A stretch of DNA of 64,000 bases from Pollutimonas harenae (GCF_004153685.1 NZ_SDQD01000002.1:930001-994000), one strand, 5' to 3'; shown: positions 1-8,146, numbered from the stretch's first letter. Program-made: numbers and translations. The notes: generated by a model not told the origin, from the letters alone.

Positions 1-401
1 ATATTGCCGGCTACGACCCCGATGCGCTGGGCGCAGGCAAACTCAATCGCAAGGGAGTGATTGAATTCCTGCGCGGCAGCGGGCATGCCCTGGGTGAGCT
101 TACCGACGTTCAGCTCGACGGCATTATTTCTTCGGTCGAGCATAGCAATGCTCTGGTGCGTCAGCACGAACATCGTTTTTACAATGGCCCGCTGCTCTAC
201 TATCGCGCCGCCCTGGATCATCAGGACGAAGACCTGCATCCGGATATGTGGCGGCCCTGGGCGGCCAACATAACAGTGCACGACACAGCCTCGCTGCACG
301 CCCACTTGACCGGCGAACAGGCAACCACACAGTTGTTGCCCACACTCGATCTGGCACTGGTGAGAGCCGACTCACTGACGGCCAGAGGAGACTACGGCTG
401 A
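1..401 (+). CDS. Non-ribosomal peptide synthetase, C-terminal thioesterase end (partial)
   Basis: The reading frame is open from the left edge (first whole codon at 3) to TGA at 399-401, so only the last 132 codons of a larger gene are present. The residues resemble the end of a type I thioesterase domain of an NRPS of the EntF kind: a helical stretch, then the conserved tail with Trp before Pro (WRPW, codons near 245-256) and the spaced 'TVHD...H..L' pattern, in EntF followed by the C-terminus. In such enzymes this domain cyclises or releases the siderophore chain. The next genes make and process 2,3-dihydroxybenzoate products, which fits a catechol siderophore synthetase. The adenylation, condensation and carrier domains lie outside the window, so substrate and product cannot be read here. 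Confidence 0.7.
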   Translation, partial: IAGYDPDALGAGKLNRKGVIEFLRGSGHALGELTDVQLDGIISSVEHSNALVRQHEHRFYNGPLLYYRAALDHQDEDLHPDMWRPWAANITVHDTASLHAHLTGEQATTQLLPTLDLALVRADSLTARGDYG

Positions 402-515
402 TGCATGCCGTTACGTCCAAGCGCGTCTGTACACCAAGCCGCCAGCCGGCTCTCCCATAAACCGTATGTCCCAAACCCTTTTAAGCTGACCAACCTGCTT
501 CGACAAGGAATATAA

Positions 516-1919
516 ATGCAAACCTCTCTTATTGGCATTCGTTTCAACAGACCCGCCGTGTTGAAACAGACAGCGGCCGTACTTGTCATGGCGCTGTGCG
601 CCGGCAGCGCGTATGCGTCCAACACCGTATTCGATCAACCCGACCCCGACTTCAAGGGCAGGGTCTTCAGCCCCGGCGTCGTCACGCCGGGCGGCAATGC
701 AGTGATTAACGGCTCCGGATTCAAGGCAGGCCAGGAAATACAACTGCTGCGCAGCGGTCAAAACGTAGCCAAAGATCAAGTACTGACGGCTGGCCAGGAC
801 GGCAAGTTCAGTACCAGCATTGCCATCCCCGCCGATGCGGCCATCGGCCGCCATCCTATCGTTGTACAAGTTGCCAAGCCTTCCGCAGCCGAAGTCTTCG
901 AGCTTAAGGTGTCGCCTGATATTAAATTCAGCGGCGCGGACAAGTTCACCATCGTTTCGGAACGCCTGCGACCCGGTATGTATCAAAGCGCCTACAGTGC
1001 AGCCAGCAACATGCTGTATGTCACCTCCTCTGCAGGCCGTCCCCCCGCTACTGAATCAGTGCTGATGAAGGTCGACCCAGACACACTGAAAATTGAAGCC
1101 AGCGCTACAGCTGCTACCAGCATGGTCAATGGCAAGAATCGGGTCATGGCCATCTTTGGAGTGGCGGTCGATGATGCAGCGGGCACAGTATGGGTCACCA
1201 ATACCCGCGACAATACCGTCGCCGTGTACAAGCAATCCGACTTGTCCCTGGTCAAGCAGTTTGAACCCGGTGCCGCCCCACACGCCCGTGATGTCGCTAT
1301 CGATAGTGCGCATCATCGTGCCTATGTGTCGGCTTTCGGTGCCGGTGAAATCGCAGTATTCGATACCCAGAAACTCGAACCGCTGGACGCTATCGCCATC
1401 AAGTCAGGCATTCGCGGGGAAGAGTTCAAGCCTATGGGCCTGTCTCTTGATGCCAGGAACAGCAAACTGTACACCGTCAGCCTGCCCAGTAACCAGGCCG
1501 CAATGATCGACCTTGCCAAGCAGCAAGTGGAACAGGTCTATGCCTTGCCGGGTGCCGAAGGCTCGATTGGCGTTGCGGTCGCACCCGAGGCCAATGTTTT
1601 GTTCGTAGCCTCGCAAGGCAGCGACAATATACAAATCCTTGATCTTGAAAAAGGTGAAGTCCTGCATTCCGTAAGCGTTGGCGCCAGTCCCTTGAGTGTG
1701 GTGTGGGATGCAAAAGACAAGCTGGCCTATGTGATCAGCCGTGGCGCGGGCTCCATCGCCGTCATCAACCTGGACGGCAAGCTGCTGGCCAACCTCAAAG
1801 CCGGTAGCTTGCCCAATCATTTGAGCACCGACGGTAAAGGTCACATATTCTCCATCAACAAGGCTCGCGGCAAAGACGATGAAACACGCGACCAAGTCAC
1901 CAAAATCACTCTGAAATAA
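516..1919 (+). CDS. YncE-family secreted beta-propeller protein
   Basis: A 467-residue protein with a Sec signal peptide; the hydrophobic stretch around residues 19-32 ends in AYA, so cleavage is likely after Ala34. Residues about 45-130 form an Ig-like or adhesion-type beta region. From about 150 to the end come repeated motifs of the 'VDPDTLKIEAS', 'VAVYKQSDLSLVKQFEPG' and 'NIQILDLEKGEVLHS' type, as in YncE/cytochrome cd1-like seven-bladed propellers. E. coli YncE is a periplasmic DNA-binding propeller derepressed under iron limitation. Here the gene follows an NRPS end by 114 bp and precedes catechol biosynthesis genes, so a periplasmic role linked to the siderophore is inferred. No catalytic site is visible. 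The ATG is preceded by an AAGGAA ribosome-binding site. Confidence 0.75.
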   Translation: MQTSLIGIRFNRPAVLKQTAAVLVMALCAGSAYASNTVFDQPDPDFKGRVFSPGVVTPGGNAVINGSGFKAGQEIQLLRSGQNVAKDQVLTAGQDGKFSTSIAIPADAAIGRHPIVVQVAKPSAAEVFELKVSPDIKFSGADKFTIVSERLRPGMYQSAYSAASNMLYVTSSAGRPPATESVLMKVDPDTLKIEASATAATSMVNGKNRVMAIFGVAVDDAAGTVWVTNTRDNTVAVYKQSDLSLVKQFEPGAAPHARDVAIDSAHHRAYVSAFGAGEIAVFDTQKLEPLDAIAIKSGIRGEEFKPMGLSLDARNSKLYTVSLPSNQAAMIDLAKQQVEQVYALPGAEGSIGVAVAPEANVLFVASQGSDNIQILDLEKGEVLHSVSVGASPLSVVWDAKDKLAYVISRGAGSIAVINLDGKLLANLKAGSLPNHLSTDGKGHIFSINKARGKDDETRDQVTKITLK

Positions 1920-1980
1920 GACGTTATGACTAGCCATGATTCCATGGCTAGTCAACCATGTATTGGAAAGGAATCAAGCC

Positions 1981-2619
1981 GTGAGCATACCCGCCATCGC
2001 CGCGTACCCCATGCCCAGCACAGAGCCCAGGAACCATGTCAACTGGCAGGCACAGGCAAACCGGGCGGTGCTGCTTATTCATGATATGCAGCGTTATTTT
2101 CTGCAAAAATATGACGTTAATGCGGAACCTATTCCCACACTGGTCAAACACATAAGCGCATTGCGCGCGCAATGCCATGCATTGGGAATACCCGTGATCT
2201 ATACGGCTCAGCCTTCGGTACAACCACCCCAGGACAGAGCCTTATTAAGTGATTTCTGGGGGCCGGGGCTGAGCGACCCCAGCAATGCAGCACAGCAAGC
2301 CATCATCGACGAGCTGGCTCCTGCGCCGCAAGATGTCGTACTGACCAAATGGCGTTATAGCGCCTTTTACCGCTCCGACCTGAAAAAGATGATGCAGAAT
2401 CAGGGCCGCGACCAGCTGATTATTTGCGGTATTTACTCTCATATAGGTTGCATGACGACTGCTCTGGATGCCTTCATGAACGACATCCAGCCATTTTTCG
2501 TCAGCGATGCCACCGCCGACTTTTCCGCCCGCGAACACATCATGGCCATTCAGTATGTATCGCAGCTTTGCGGTGTGGCAACCAGCAGCAGCCAATTGCT
2601 GCGCTGGCTTTCCGCCTGA
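1981..2619 (+). CDS. Isochorismatase (EntB/DhbB N-terminal type, no carrier domain)
   Basis: Predicted to hydrolyse isochorismate to 2,3-dihydro-2,3-dihydroxybenzoate in the cytoplasm. Asp35 (in HDMQRYF), the Lys of LTKWRYSAF and the '[16 protein letters not shown]' segment match the isochorismatase fold and the EntB sequence closely; '[11 protein letters not shown]' is also EntB-like. GTG at 1981 is chosen because GGAAAGGA lies about 8 nt upstream; an in-frame ATG at 1936 has no ribosome-binding site. The product is 212 residues. EntB is about 285 because it carries a C-terminal aryl carrier domain; here the protein stops right after the isochorismatase fold, so the carrier must be elsewhere. 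The gene sits 18 bp before entA. Confidence 0.87.
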   Translation: MSIPAIAAYPMPSTEPRNHVNWQAQANRAVLLIHDMQRYFLQKYDVNAEPIPTLVKHISALRAQCHALGIPVIYTAQPSVQPPQDRALLSDFWGPGLSDPSNAAQQAIIDELAPAPQDVVLTKWRYSAFYRSDLKKMMQNQGRDQLIICGIYSHIGCMTTALDAFMNDIQPFFVSDATADFSAREHIMAIQYVSQLCGVATSSSQLLRWLSA

Positions 2620-2637
2620 GCTTACAAAAAATCCATT

Positions 2638-3423
2638 ATGAACATCAACAATATGAATGAGTTCTCCGGGCAATGCGTAGTGATCAGCGGTGCCGGCCGG
2701 GGTATAGGTCGGGCCATCACACAAAAGCTGCTGGACCAGGGTGCCAGGGTCATCGCTCTGGATCTGGATATTGCCCCGCTGCAGGCGTTGCAAACCCACC
2801 ATGTGCAACAACTGTATGCTGCGCAGGTGGATGTCTCGGACTTCGACGCGGTCGCCCAAGCGGTCAGCAAGGGAAGCAACGAATTCGGCCCGGCAGACAA
2901 GCTGGTGTGCGCCGCAGGCATACTGCAAATGGGTACCATCAGTGAATTGACGCCGGAACAATGGACCCGTACCTTTTCATGCAATACCAATGGGGTATTC
3001 AATCTATGCAATATTGTGTCCAAACAAATGCAGGCTCGCGGCCGAGGCGCCATCGTCAACATCAGCTCTAATGCCGCAAGCACGCCGCGCCTGGCCATGG
3101 GGGCCTATGCCGCCTCTAAGGCCGCTGTGACACAACTCAGCCGCTGCCTGGGACTGGAACTTGCACAGTCGGGCATACGCGTCAATATAGTTTCGCCCGG
3201 TTCTACTGATACGCCGATGCAACAGGCGATGTGGAAAACCGGCAGCTCCGCCCAGACCGTCATCAATGGCTCGGCAGAGCACTATCGCCTGGGCATACCG
3301 CTACAGAAAATTGCCACACCCGACGAAATCGCTGATGCCGTGCTGTTCCTGTTGTCCGACCGGGCTAGCCACATCACCATGCATGATTTGCGGGTCGATG
3401 GCGGCGCCACGCTGGACCAATAA
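2638..3423 (+). CDS. entA: 2,3-dihydro-2,3-dihydroxybenzoate dehydrogenase
   Basis: A 261-residue short-chain dehydrogenase that should oxidise 2,3-dihydro-2,3-dihydroxybenzoate to 2,3-dihydroxybenzoate with NAD. The cofactor motif GAGRGIG is at residues 18-24. The catalytic Ser is in NISSN (about Ser144), and Tyr157 and Lys161 are in YAASK. The stretch 'VNIVSPGSTDTPMQQAMW' is nearly diagnostic for EntA/DhbA within the large SDR family. The gene lies directly after the isochorismatase and 7 bp before the esterase, giving the last two steps from isochorismate to the catechol acid in one operon. A second in-frame ATG at 2653 is possible; neither start has a strong ribosome-binding site. Confidence 0.87.
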   Translation: MNINNMNEFSGQCVVISGAGRGIGRAITQKLLDQGARVIALDLDIAPLQALQTHHVQQLYAAQVDVSDFDAVAQAVSKGSNEFGPADKLVCAAGILQMGTISELTPEQWTRTFSCNTNGVFNLCNIVSKQMQARGRGAIVNISSNAASTPRLAMGAYAASKAAVTQLSRCLGLELAQSGIRVNIVSPGSTDTPMQQAMWKTGSSAQTVINGSAEHYRLGIPLQKIATPDEIADAVLFLLSDRASHITMHDLRVDGGATLDQ

Positions 3424-3430
3424 CTTCATC

Positions 3431-4366
3431 ATGCGCATCAAGTTCTTATTGCTAGGTCTGTGCTGCCTGATAGGTACCGCTCATGCACAGGTTCAGGAAA
3501 CCGCCCCAGCCGGCCCACACGTCAGGCTGGAAACGGTGGCCGATCACCCTTCTGCCCTGTACCAATTCGAACAGCACCATATGGTGTCGGAAGATGGACA
3601 AAGAAACTACCGCATCGACATAGCGATTCCGCATAAGCGCGAACCCAATGCCGGTTATCCGGTGCTTTACATGCTGGATGGCAATTCGGCCATGGCCATG
3701 CTGACCGAGCAAGATCTGACCATACTGTCCGGTGAGAATCCACCAGTACTCGTCGCCATAGGCTACGATACGCCCGGACGCCTTGATGTCAATGCCCGTT
3801 CATATGACTACACACCACCCATCTTTGAAAACGGCAAGCAAGTTCAAGCGCCCACCGTACGCGGGCGCGTCGGAGGCGGCGCCGACATCTTCCTGCAATT
3901 CATCGCCACTCATATCAAGCCACTTGTACGTGCGCGCGCCAATATCGATTCTAGACGCGAATATCTGTGGGGCCATTCCTATGGCGGCCTTTTCGCATTA
4001 CACACGCTTTTCACGCAACCCAATGCATTTGCCCGATACATCGTAGGGGACCCGTCCGCCTGGTGGTACAACGGCGCACTAATGGACGAATGGCGCAGCT
4101 TTGACACAGAACGTGCGGTCGGCAAGCGTGTCGCCATTCTGATCGGTACCAAGCCACGCGCATCTGCCAAAACAAAACGCAAACCGTCGCGCTCCAGTCA
4201 AAAAAACGAGCTGTCGGCCTACGTGCGGGATGCAGGCAGAGAGATTGCTGAAGGTCTACGCCAGGCTGGCATTGATGCCAGCTATCAGATCTTTCCTGAA
4301 TACGGACACGGAGAAATGAGTCGCGTATCGCTGGAGCGCGCACTGCAAATAGCCACAGCCCCCTGA
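3431..4366 (+). CDS. Periplasmic siderophore esterase, Fes/IroE-like alpha/beta hydrolase
   Basis: A 311-residue protein with a signal peptide (residues 1-19, ending AHA before Gln20). It belongs to the esterase D/Fes group: 'YPVLYMLDGN' near the start of the fold, nucleophile Ser183 in GHSYGG, the GDPSAWW segment typical of IroE and Fes relatives, and a likely catalytic His293 in YGHGE. IroE hydrolyses trilactone enterobactin or salmochelin in the periplasm; Fes does so in the cytoplasm. The signal peptide and position 7 bp after entA point to a periplasmic IroE-like role, linearising a catechol ester siderophore. The ATG at 3431 is chosen because it starts the signal peptide; the frame stays open upstream inside entA. 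A basic Lys/Arg/Ser linker (about residues 239-257) is unusual. Confidence 0.8.
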   Translation: MRIKFLLLGLCCLIGTAHAQVQETAPAGPHVRLETVADHPSALYQFEQHHMVSEDGQRNYRIDIAIPHKREPNAGYPVLYMLDGNSAMAMLTEQDLTILSGENPPVLVAIGYDTPGRLDVNARSYDYTPPIFENGKQVQAPTVRGRVGGGADIFLQFIATHIKPLVRARANIDSRREYLWGHSYGGLFALHTLFTQPNAFARYIVGDPSAWWYNGALMDEWRSFDTERAVGKRVAILIGTKPRASAKTKRKPSRSSQKNELSAYVRDAGREIAEGLRQAGIDASYQIFPEYGHGEMSRVSLERALQIATAP

Positions 4367-4407
4367 GCTCAGGCATGAAACCGGAATCCGCAACGGCAAT
4401 CTGCTGG

Positions 4408-5067
4408 CTATAAGGTCAGCAAAAGATTGCGCGCGGAATTCTCGACATGCTGCTCACACAGTTTCTCGACCGCATCGGGATTGCCCGCGTCGATGGCTTG
4501 CACGATCGCCTCAAGTTCGTCTATGGTTTGGCCAAGGCGGCCGGCCTGCGCCATCGAAATACGACGCAATATGCTCACACGATTATTCAGTTGGCGCAGC
4601 ATGGCACTGGCAAACTCGTTGCCCGCCCCCTTCAGCAAAATGGCATAGAACTCATTCTTCATGCGCAGCAAATCGGGATGGCTGGGCTCATCAAGATACT
4701 GAGCCAGATCTTTGACCTTGCTTTTTAGCTCTTGCTTCTCTTGTGGACTGGCATTCGTACAAAAGCTGGCGCCAACCAGTCCTTCCAGTTTCTTCCTGAC
4801 CGCATAAAGCTGCACCACCTCATCTTTCGAGATAACAGCTACTTCAGGCCCTTTATGCGGAATGATTTTGATCAGACCTTCGCTTTGCAAATGCTGCAAA
4901 GCTTCGCGCACACAGGACCGGCTTACGTCCAGCTGCTCGCATAGTTCCCGCTCGACGAGTTTCTGGCCAGGCGCGAACACACCGCTCAGAATGGCCTCGC
5001 GCATTGAGTCTGCGGCGCGCTCTTTAAGCAATGTCTGGTTTCGCGATACAGGCATGACAGCCGCCAT
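4408..5067 (-). CDS. GntR-family transcriptional regulator, FadR/FCD subfamily
   Basis: Winged helix-turn-helix at about residues 12-80 (EQLDVSRSCVREALQHLQ) followed by an all-helical FCD ligand domain. ATG at 5067 gives 219 residues, normal for the group, and is preceded by CGGAGA at good spacing. A longer frame to 5151 exists, but it has a poor ribosome-binding site and would put a perfect operator-like palindrome (5101-5113) inside the coding region. In FCD domains one metal ligand is often the His of an 'FH' motif; here the equivalent position reads EFYAIL, so that His seems to be Tyr. It is divergent from the 5249-7525 operon and probably represses both that operon and itself. The ligand is unknown. 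Confidence 0.85.
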   Translation of the reverse strand: MAAVMPVSRNQTLLKERAADSMREAILSGVFAPGQKLVERELCEQLDVSRSCVREALQHLQSEGLIKIIPHKGPEVAVISKDEVVQLYAVRKKLEGLVGASFCTNASPQEKQELKSKVKDLAQYLDEPSHPDLLRMKNEFYAILLKGAGNEFASAMLRQLNNRVSILRRISMAQAGRLGQTIDELEAIVQAIDAGNPDAVEKLCEQHVENSARNLLLTL

Positions 5068-5100
5068 GAATTTCTCCGATTCTTGTATGTAGTGCTGATC

Positions 5101-5113
5101 ATTGTCTGACAAT
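5101..5113. promoter_or_regulatory. Operator-like palindrome 1 of the GntR/FCD regulator
   Basis: ATTGTC-T-GACAAT is a perfect inverted repeat with a one-base centre. It matches the TNGTC-N-GACNA pattern common for FadR-subfamily GntR regulators. It lies 34 bp upstream of the chosen regulator start, suited to autoregulation. Confidence 0.65.
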
Positions 5114-5178
5114 AAACGATACGAAGCAATGCCGGAAAACGATATGTTCATTTTTCTTTAGGGTTAATACTCAATATG

Positions 5179-5191
5179 ATTGTCTGACATT
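5179..5191. promoter_or_regulatory. Operator-like palindrome 2 of the GntR/FCD regulator
   Basis: ATTGTC-T-GACATT repeats the site at 5101-5113 with one base changed in the right arm. It ends 7 bp before the TATAAT box of the rightward operon, so a bound repressor would cover the promoter spacer. The centres of the two sites are 78 bp apart, which would allow looping; that is inference. Confidence 0.65.
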
Positions 5192-5198
5192 AATATTT

Positions 5199-5204
5199 TA
5201 TAAT
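5199..5204 (+). promoter_or_regulatory. -10 box of the decarboxylase/dehydrogenase/Bug operon
   Basis: A consensus TATAAT lies 45 bp upstream of the ATG at 5249, immediately after operator 2. No good -35 hexamer is present at 16-18 bp, which may mean a weak or activated promoter. Confidence 0.45.
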
Positions 5205-5248
5205 ACGAAGCACAAACTTCTTAACCCTATTCTCACAGGAGCCCGACC

Positions 5249-5647
5249 ATGACACGCGAATACGCCCCCAAAAACCCCGAACTCTTCGCCAAAGGCCTGG
5301 AAACCCGTCGAGCTGTTCTTGGCACCGAGTACGTCGATGCCTCCATCAAGAACGCCACCGACTTCAATATCGATATGCAGGAGTTGGTTACCCAATACTG
5401 CTGGGGCGATGTCTGGAACCGTCCGGGCCTTGATCGCAAAACGCGCTCCTTTCTGAACCTGGCCATGATCACCGCCCTGAATCGCCCGCATGAACTGAAG
5501 TTGCACGTTCGCGGTGCCATCAATAATGGTCTGACCAAAGAAGAAATCAAGGAAGTATTCCTGCAGGCCGGCATCTACTGCGGCGTACCTGCCGCCATCG
5601 ACTCATTCCGCGTAGCCAGTGAAGTATTCAAAGAAATGAATATCTGA
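5249..5647 (+). CDS. 4-carboxymuconolactone decarboxylase family protein (PcaC-like)
   Basis: A 132-residue cytoplasmic protein matching the PcaC/CMD fold over its whole length: 'TQYCWGDVWNRPGLDRKTR' in the first half, then 'LAMITALNRPHELKLHVRG' and 'EIKEVFLQAGIYCGVPAA' in the second. True PcaC decarboxylates gamma-carboxymuconolactone in the protocatechuate branch of the beta-ketoadipate pathway. No other pca gene is nearby and the partner is a hydroxyacid dehydrogenase, so the real substrate may differ. It is the first gene of an operon under the GntR operators, with AGGAG about 8 nt before the ATG. Confidence 0.8.
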   Translation: MTREYAPKNPELFAKGLETRRAVLGTEYVDASIKNATDFNIDMQELVTQYCWGDVWNRPGLDRKTRSFLNLAMITALNRPHELKLHVRGAINNGLTKEEIKEVFLQAGIYCGVPAAIDSFRVASEVFKEMNI

Positions 5648-5661
5648 AAAGGCAGCCCACC

Positions 5662-6525
5662 ATGAGCAAAATCGCCTTTATCGGACTGGGCATGATGGGA
5701 GCCCCCATGGCTCATCTATTGCACCAGGCCGGACACAGTCTTGTCGTTCAAGATGCCAAATCTGATGCTCTTGATCAATTCCTGAGCCAGCATGATGGTG
5801 CCGTCCCAGCTACGACACCCGAGCAGATTGCCGATAATGAATTCATTATTACCATACTGCCCAACTCCGCCATTGTGGAGGCCGTCCTCAGCCCCTTAAT
5901 GCCACATCTTCGCGCAGGCACGACAGTTATTGAAATGAGTTCTGGCGACCCCGTGCGTACGCGCGAGTTGGCTGCCAGGGTTGAAGCCACCGGCGCGAAG
6001 CTGATCGACGCCCCGGTGTCTGGCGGAGTCAAGAAAGCCATCGACGGCAGCCTGGCCATCATGGTGGGCGGCCAAGAAGCTGATGTAAATACCTGTCTGC
6101 CTGTATTGCAGGCTATGGGTAAAAACATCACACAGGTCGGGCCTGTCGCCGCCGGCCATGCCTTGAAAGCACTGAACAACTATGTTTCGGCCGCTGCTCT
6201 CATTGCCACAGCAGAAGCCATCCATGTTGGAAAAGCCTTTGGTCTGGACCCTACGGTCATTGTCGACGTCATCCAGGCATCTACCGGACGCAACAACACC
6301 ACCGAAAATAAAGCCAAGCAGTACATGCTGAACGGGGCTTTCAACTCTGGGTTTTCGCTGGCCTTACAAGCCAAGGATGTGGGCATCGCCGCAACGCTGG
6401 CCGAAGCACTGAAGATAGACCTGGCGCTGGGCAAGCACGTCGCTGCCTTGACCCAGGAAGCATCGGATGCCCTTGGGCCACAGGCTGACCACACCGAGAT
6501 GTACCGCTACGTTCAACCCGACTAA
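5662..6525 (+). CDS. NAD(P)-dependent beta-hydroxyacid dehydrogenase (3-hydroxyisobutyrate dehydrogenase/GlxR family)
   Basis: A 287-residue Rossmann enzyme. The cofactor motif GLGMMG is at residues 7-12. The substrate motif DAPVSGGVKKA is near residue 115, and the catalytic Lys is in ALKALNNYVSAA at about 169-173. The 'GRNNTTENKAKQYMLNG' segment is typical of the family. Such enzymes interconvert 3-hydroxyacids and semialdehydes, for example 3-hydroxyisobutyrate, tartronate semialdehyde or sulfolactaldehyde. The sequence does not tell which. It is 14 bp after the PcaC-like gene and 31 bp before a solute receptor, so it should act in degradation of the compound that the receptor binds. Confidence 0.82.
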   Translation: MSKIAFIGLGMMGAPMAHLLHQAGHSLVVQDAKSDALDQFLSQHDGAVPATTPEQIADNEFIITILPNSAIVEAVLSPLMPHLRAGTTVIEMSSGDPVRTRELAARVEATGAKLIDAPVSGGVKKAIDGSLAIMVGGQEADVNTCLPVLQAMGKNITQVGPVAAGHALKALNNYVSAAALIATAEAIHVGKAFGLDPTVIVDVIQASTGRNNTTENKAKQYMLNGAFNSGFSLALQAKDVGIAATLAEALKIDLALGKHVAALTQEASDALGPQADHTEMYRYVQPD

Positions 6526-6556
6526 ACCCACACAAACAGGAAGTGCAGGAGACAAA

Positions 6557-7525
6557 ATGAACAAATTAATCAAAATCACTGCCGGTGCCGTATTTGCACT
6601 GGCTTCCAGTATCGCCATGGCCTTTCCCGACAAGCCCGTTGTTATGGTGGTTCCCTACTCTGCCGGCGGCTCTACTGATGTGCTTGCCCGCCTGTTGGCC
6701 GAAGCCATGAGCCGCGACCTTGGCAAGCAAGTCGTAGTGGAAAATGCGGGCGGCGCCGGCGGCACCATAGGCTCCAGCAAAGTGGTACGGTCGCCGAATG
6801 ACGGCCACACCATTTTGTTTCACAACATGGGTCTTGCCACCTCGATGGCACTCTACAAGGATTTGAGCTTTGATCCACGCCAAGACCTGGAGCCTGTGGC
6901 ATTGGCCGGCGATGTGCCTATGATCCTGGTGCGCAACAAAGACTTCAAGCCATCAACCGTAGCAGAGCTGATTGACTACGCCAAGAAGAATCCAGGCAAG
7001 ACCAACTTTTCGAATGCCGGTGTAGGCGCAACATCTTATCTGTGCGCACTATTATTTACGCAAACTACCAAAATGGATGTCACCCTGGTGCCGTATCGTG
7101 GCACAGGCCCTGCCTTGCAAGATCTTATTGCCGGAAACGTCGATCTGATATGCGACCAGCCGGTTTCCACCGGGCCGTACATCAAATCGGGTGCGCTCAA
7201 GCCTTACGCTTTGGCAACGGCGGAACGCCTGAGCATCATGCCCGACGTCCCGACCTTTAAAGAACAGGGTGTGGACAACTTTGAGCTGGCGGTCTGGCAC
7301 GGCATCTATGCTCCCAAGGGTACGCCCCCCGAGGCCATCGACCGTCTGAACAAAAGCATAAGAACCGCGCTGTCGGAACCTGCTCTCATCAAGCGCTTCG
7401 AAGGTATGGGTGTGATGATTCCCAAAGACGATCGCTTGAAACCAGAAGCGCTAGGCCAACACCTGAACGCCGAAGTTGATCGCTGGACCGAAGTGCTGAA
7501 AAAAGCAGGTGTCACAGCGGGTTAA
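6557..7525 (+). CDS. Bug-family (TctC) periplasmic solute-binding receptor
   Basis: A 322-residue periplasmic protein with a signal peptide cleaved after AMA (Ala22). It has the Bug start 'FPDKPVVMVVPYSAGGSTD', the 'VVVENAGGAGGTIG' loop and 'VPYRGTGPALQDLIAGNVD'. Bug proteins bind carboxylates or aromatic acids for tripartite tricarboxylate transporters. No tctA/tctB membrane genes are next to it, so it is an orphan receptor, as is common in Bordetella relatives. It ends the GntR-controlled operon and is followed by a strong terminator. An AGGAGA ribosome-binding site precedes the ATG. Confidence 0.88.
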   Translation: MNKLIKITAGAVFALASSIAMAFPDKPVVMVVPYSAGGSTDVLARLLAEAMSRDLGKQVVVENAGGAGGTIGSSKVVRSPNDGHTILFHNMGLATSMALYKDLSFDPRQDLEPVALAGDVPMILVRNKDFKPSTVAELIDYAKKNPGKTNFSNAGVGATSYLCALLFTQTTKMDVTLVPYRGTGPALQDLIAGNVDLICDQPVSTGPYIKSGALKPYALATAERLSIMPDVPTFKEQGVDNFELAVWHGIYAPKGTPPEAIDRLNKSIRTALSEPALIKRFEGMGVMIPKDDRLKPEALGQHLNAEVDRWTEVLKKAGVTAG

Positions 7526-7544
7526 AAAAGCTTAGTCTTCAATC

Positions 7545-7574
7545 AAAAAACCCAGCCTGGTGGCTGGGTTTTTT
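7545..7574. terminator. Bidirectional intrinsic terminator
   Basis: A perfect 13-bp stem (7545-7557 with 7562-7574, core CCCAGCC/GGCTGGG, loop TGGT) has A and T runs at its ends. It would stop both the rightward Bug operon and the leftward DUF3597 gene. Confidence 0.9.
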
Positions 7575-7598
7575 ACATCATGATGCTGCGGGTTCTGC

Positions 7599-8000
7599 TC
7601 AGTTCAGCAGATCTTGGGGGATATTCCCGCCATTCTGTGCAATACGGGCCAAAACCGCCTTATGCAGCCACATATTCATCTGGGCAGAATCGCCCATCAA
7701 ATCTGCCGGGCAACCCAATTCGGTAGCCAACTCCTTGCGTGCAGTCAGACTGCTGTCCAAGTCCAGCAACTTGAGCAAATCGACGATCGAAGTGCGCCAG
7801 TTCAGTTTTTGTGGGTTGGAAGCGGCCTTTTGCTCTAGCTGTGCCACCACATCGGTTACAGCTATCGACGCAGGAGCTGCCGTGGGCGCTGCCGCAGTGC
7901 CAGCGGCATCAGCCTGGGCAGGTGCAGTTGCTTCAGGTGCTTCAGCAGCCTCGGCACTGCCAATACCGAGTTTCTCTAAAATCTTATTAAAAAATCCCAT
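7599..8000 (-). CDS. DUF3597 domain protein
   Basis: A 133-residue protein. It has a short amphipathic start (MGFFNKILEKLG), an Ala/Pro-rich linker at about residues 17-50, and a conserved C-terminal domain with 'NPQKLNWRTSIVDLLKLLDLDSSL' followed by 'MNMWLHKAVLARIAQNGG', the DUF3597 signature. The function is unknown; the domain resembles small LysM/BON-associated proteins of Gram-negative bacteria. The ATG at 8000 has CGGAGA just upstream, and codons further upstream do not match the family. It stands alone between a terminator and an unrelated lipoprotein gene. Confidence 0.8.
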   Translation of the reverse strand: MGFFNKILEKLGIGSAEAAEAPEATAPAQADAAGTAAAPTAAPASIAVTDVVAQLEQKAASNPQKLNWRTSIVDLLKLLDLDSSLTARKELATELGCPADLMGDSAQMNMWLHKAVLARIAQNGGNIPQDLLN

Positions 8001-8146
8001 CGTATTTCTCCGTAGAGTGTGGCCTAAGAGCTTGGAGTATACGGCCGGCTGATGACGTTTTTCGGACGGCAAACAAAGTCTTTACCATTGTTGACGACTT
8101 GCAATATTCTGGGTGGGCATATTTACCGCCCCGCACTCGATAGAAA

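Noticed and set aside
124-474. Leftward ORF opposite the NRPS end
   Set aside because: It is a shadow of the thioesterase frame with no motif or ribosome-binding site.
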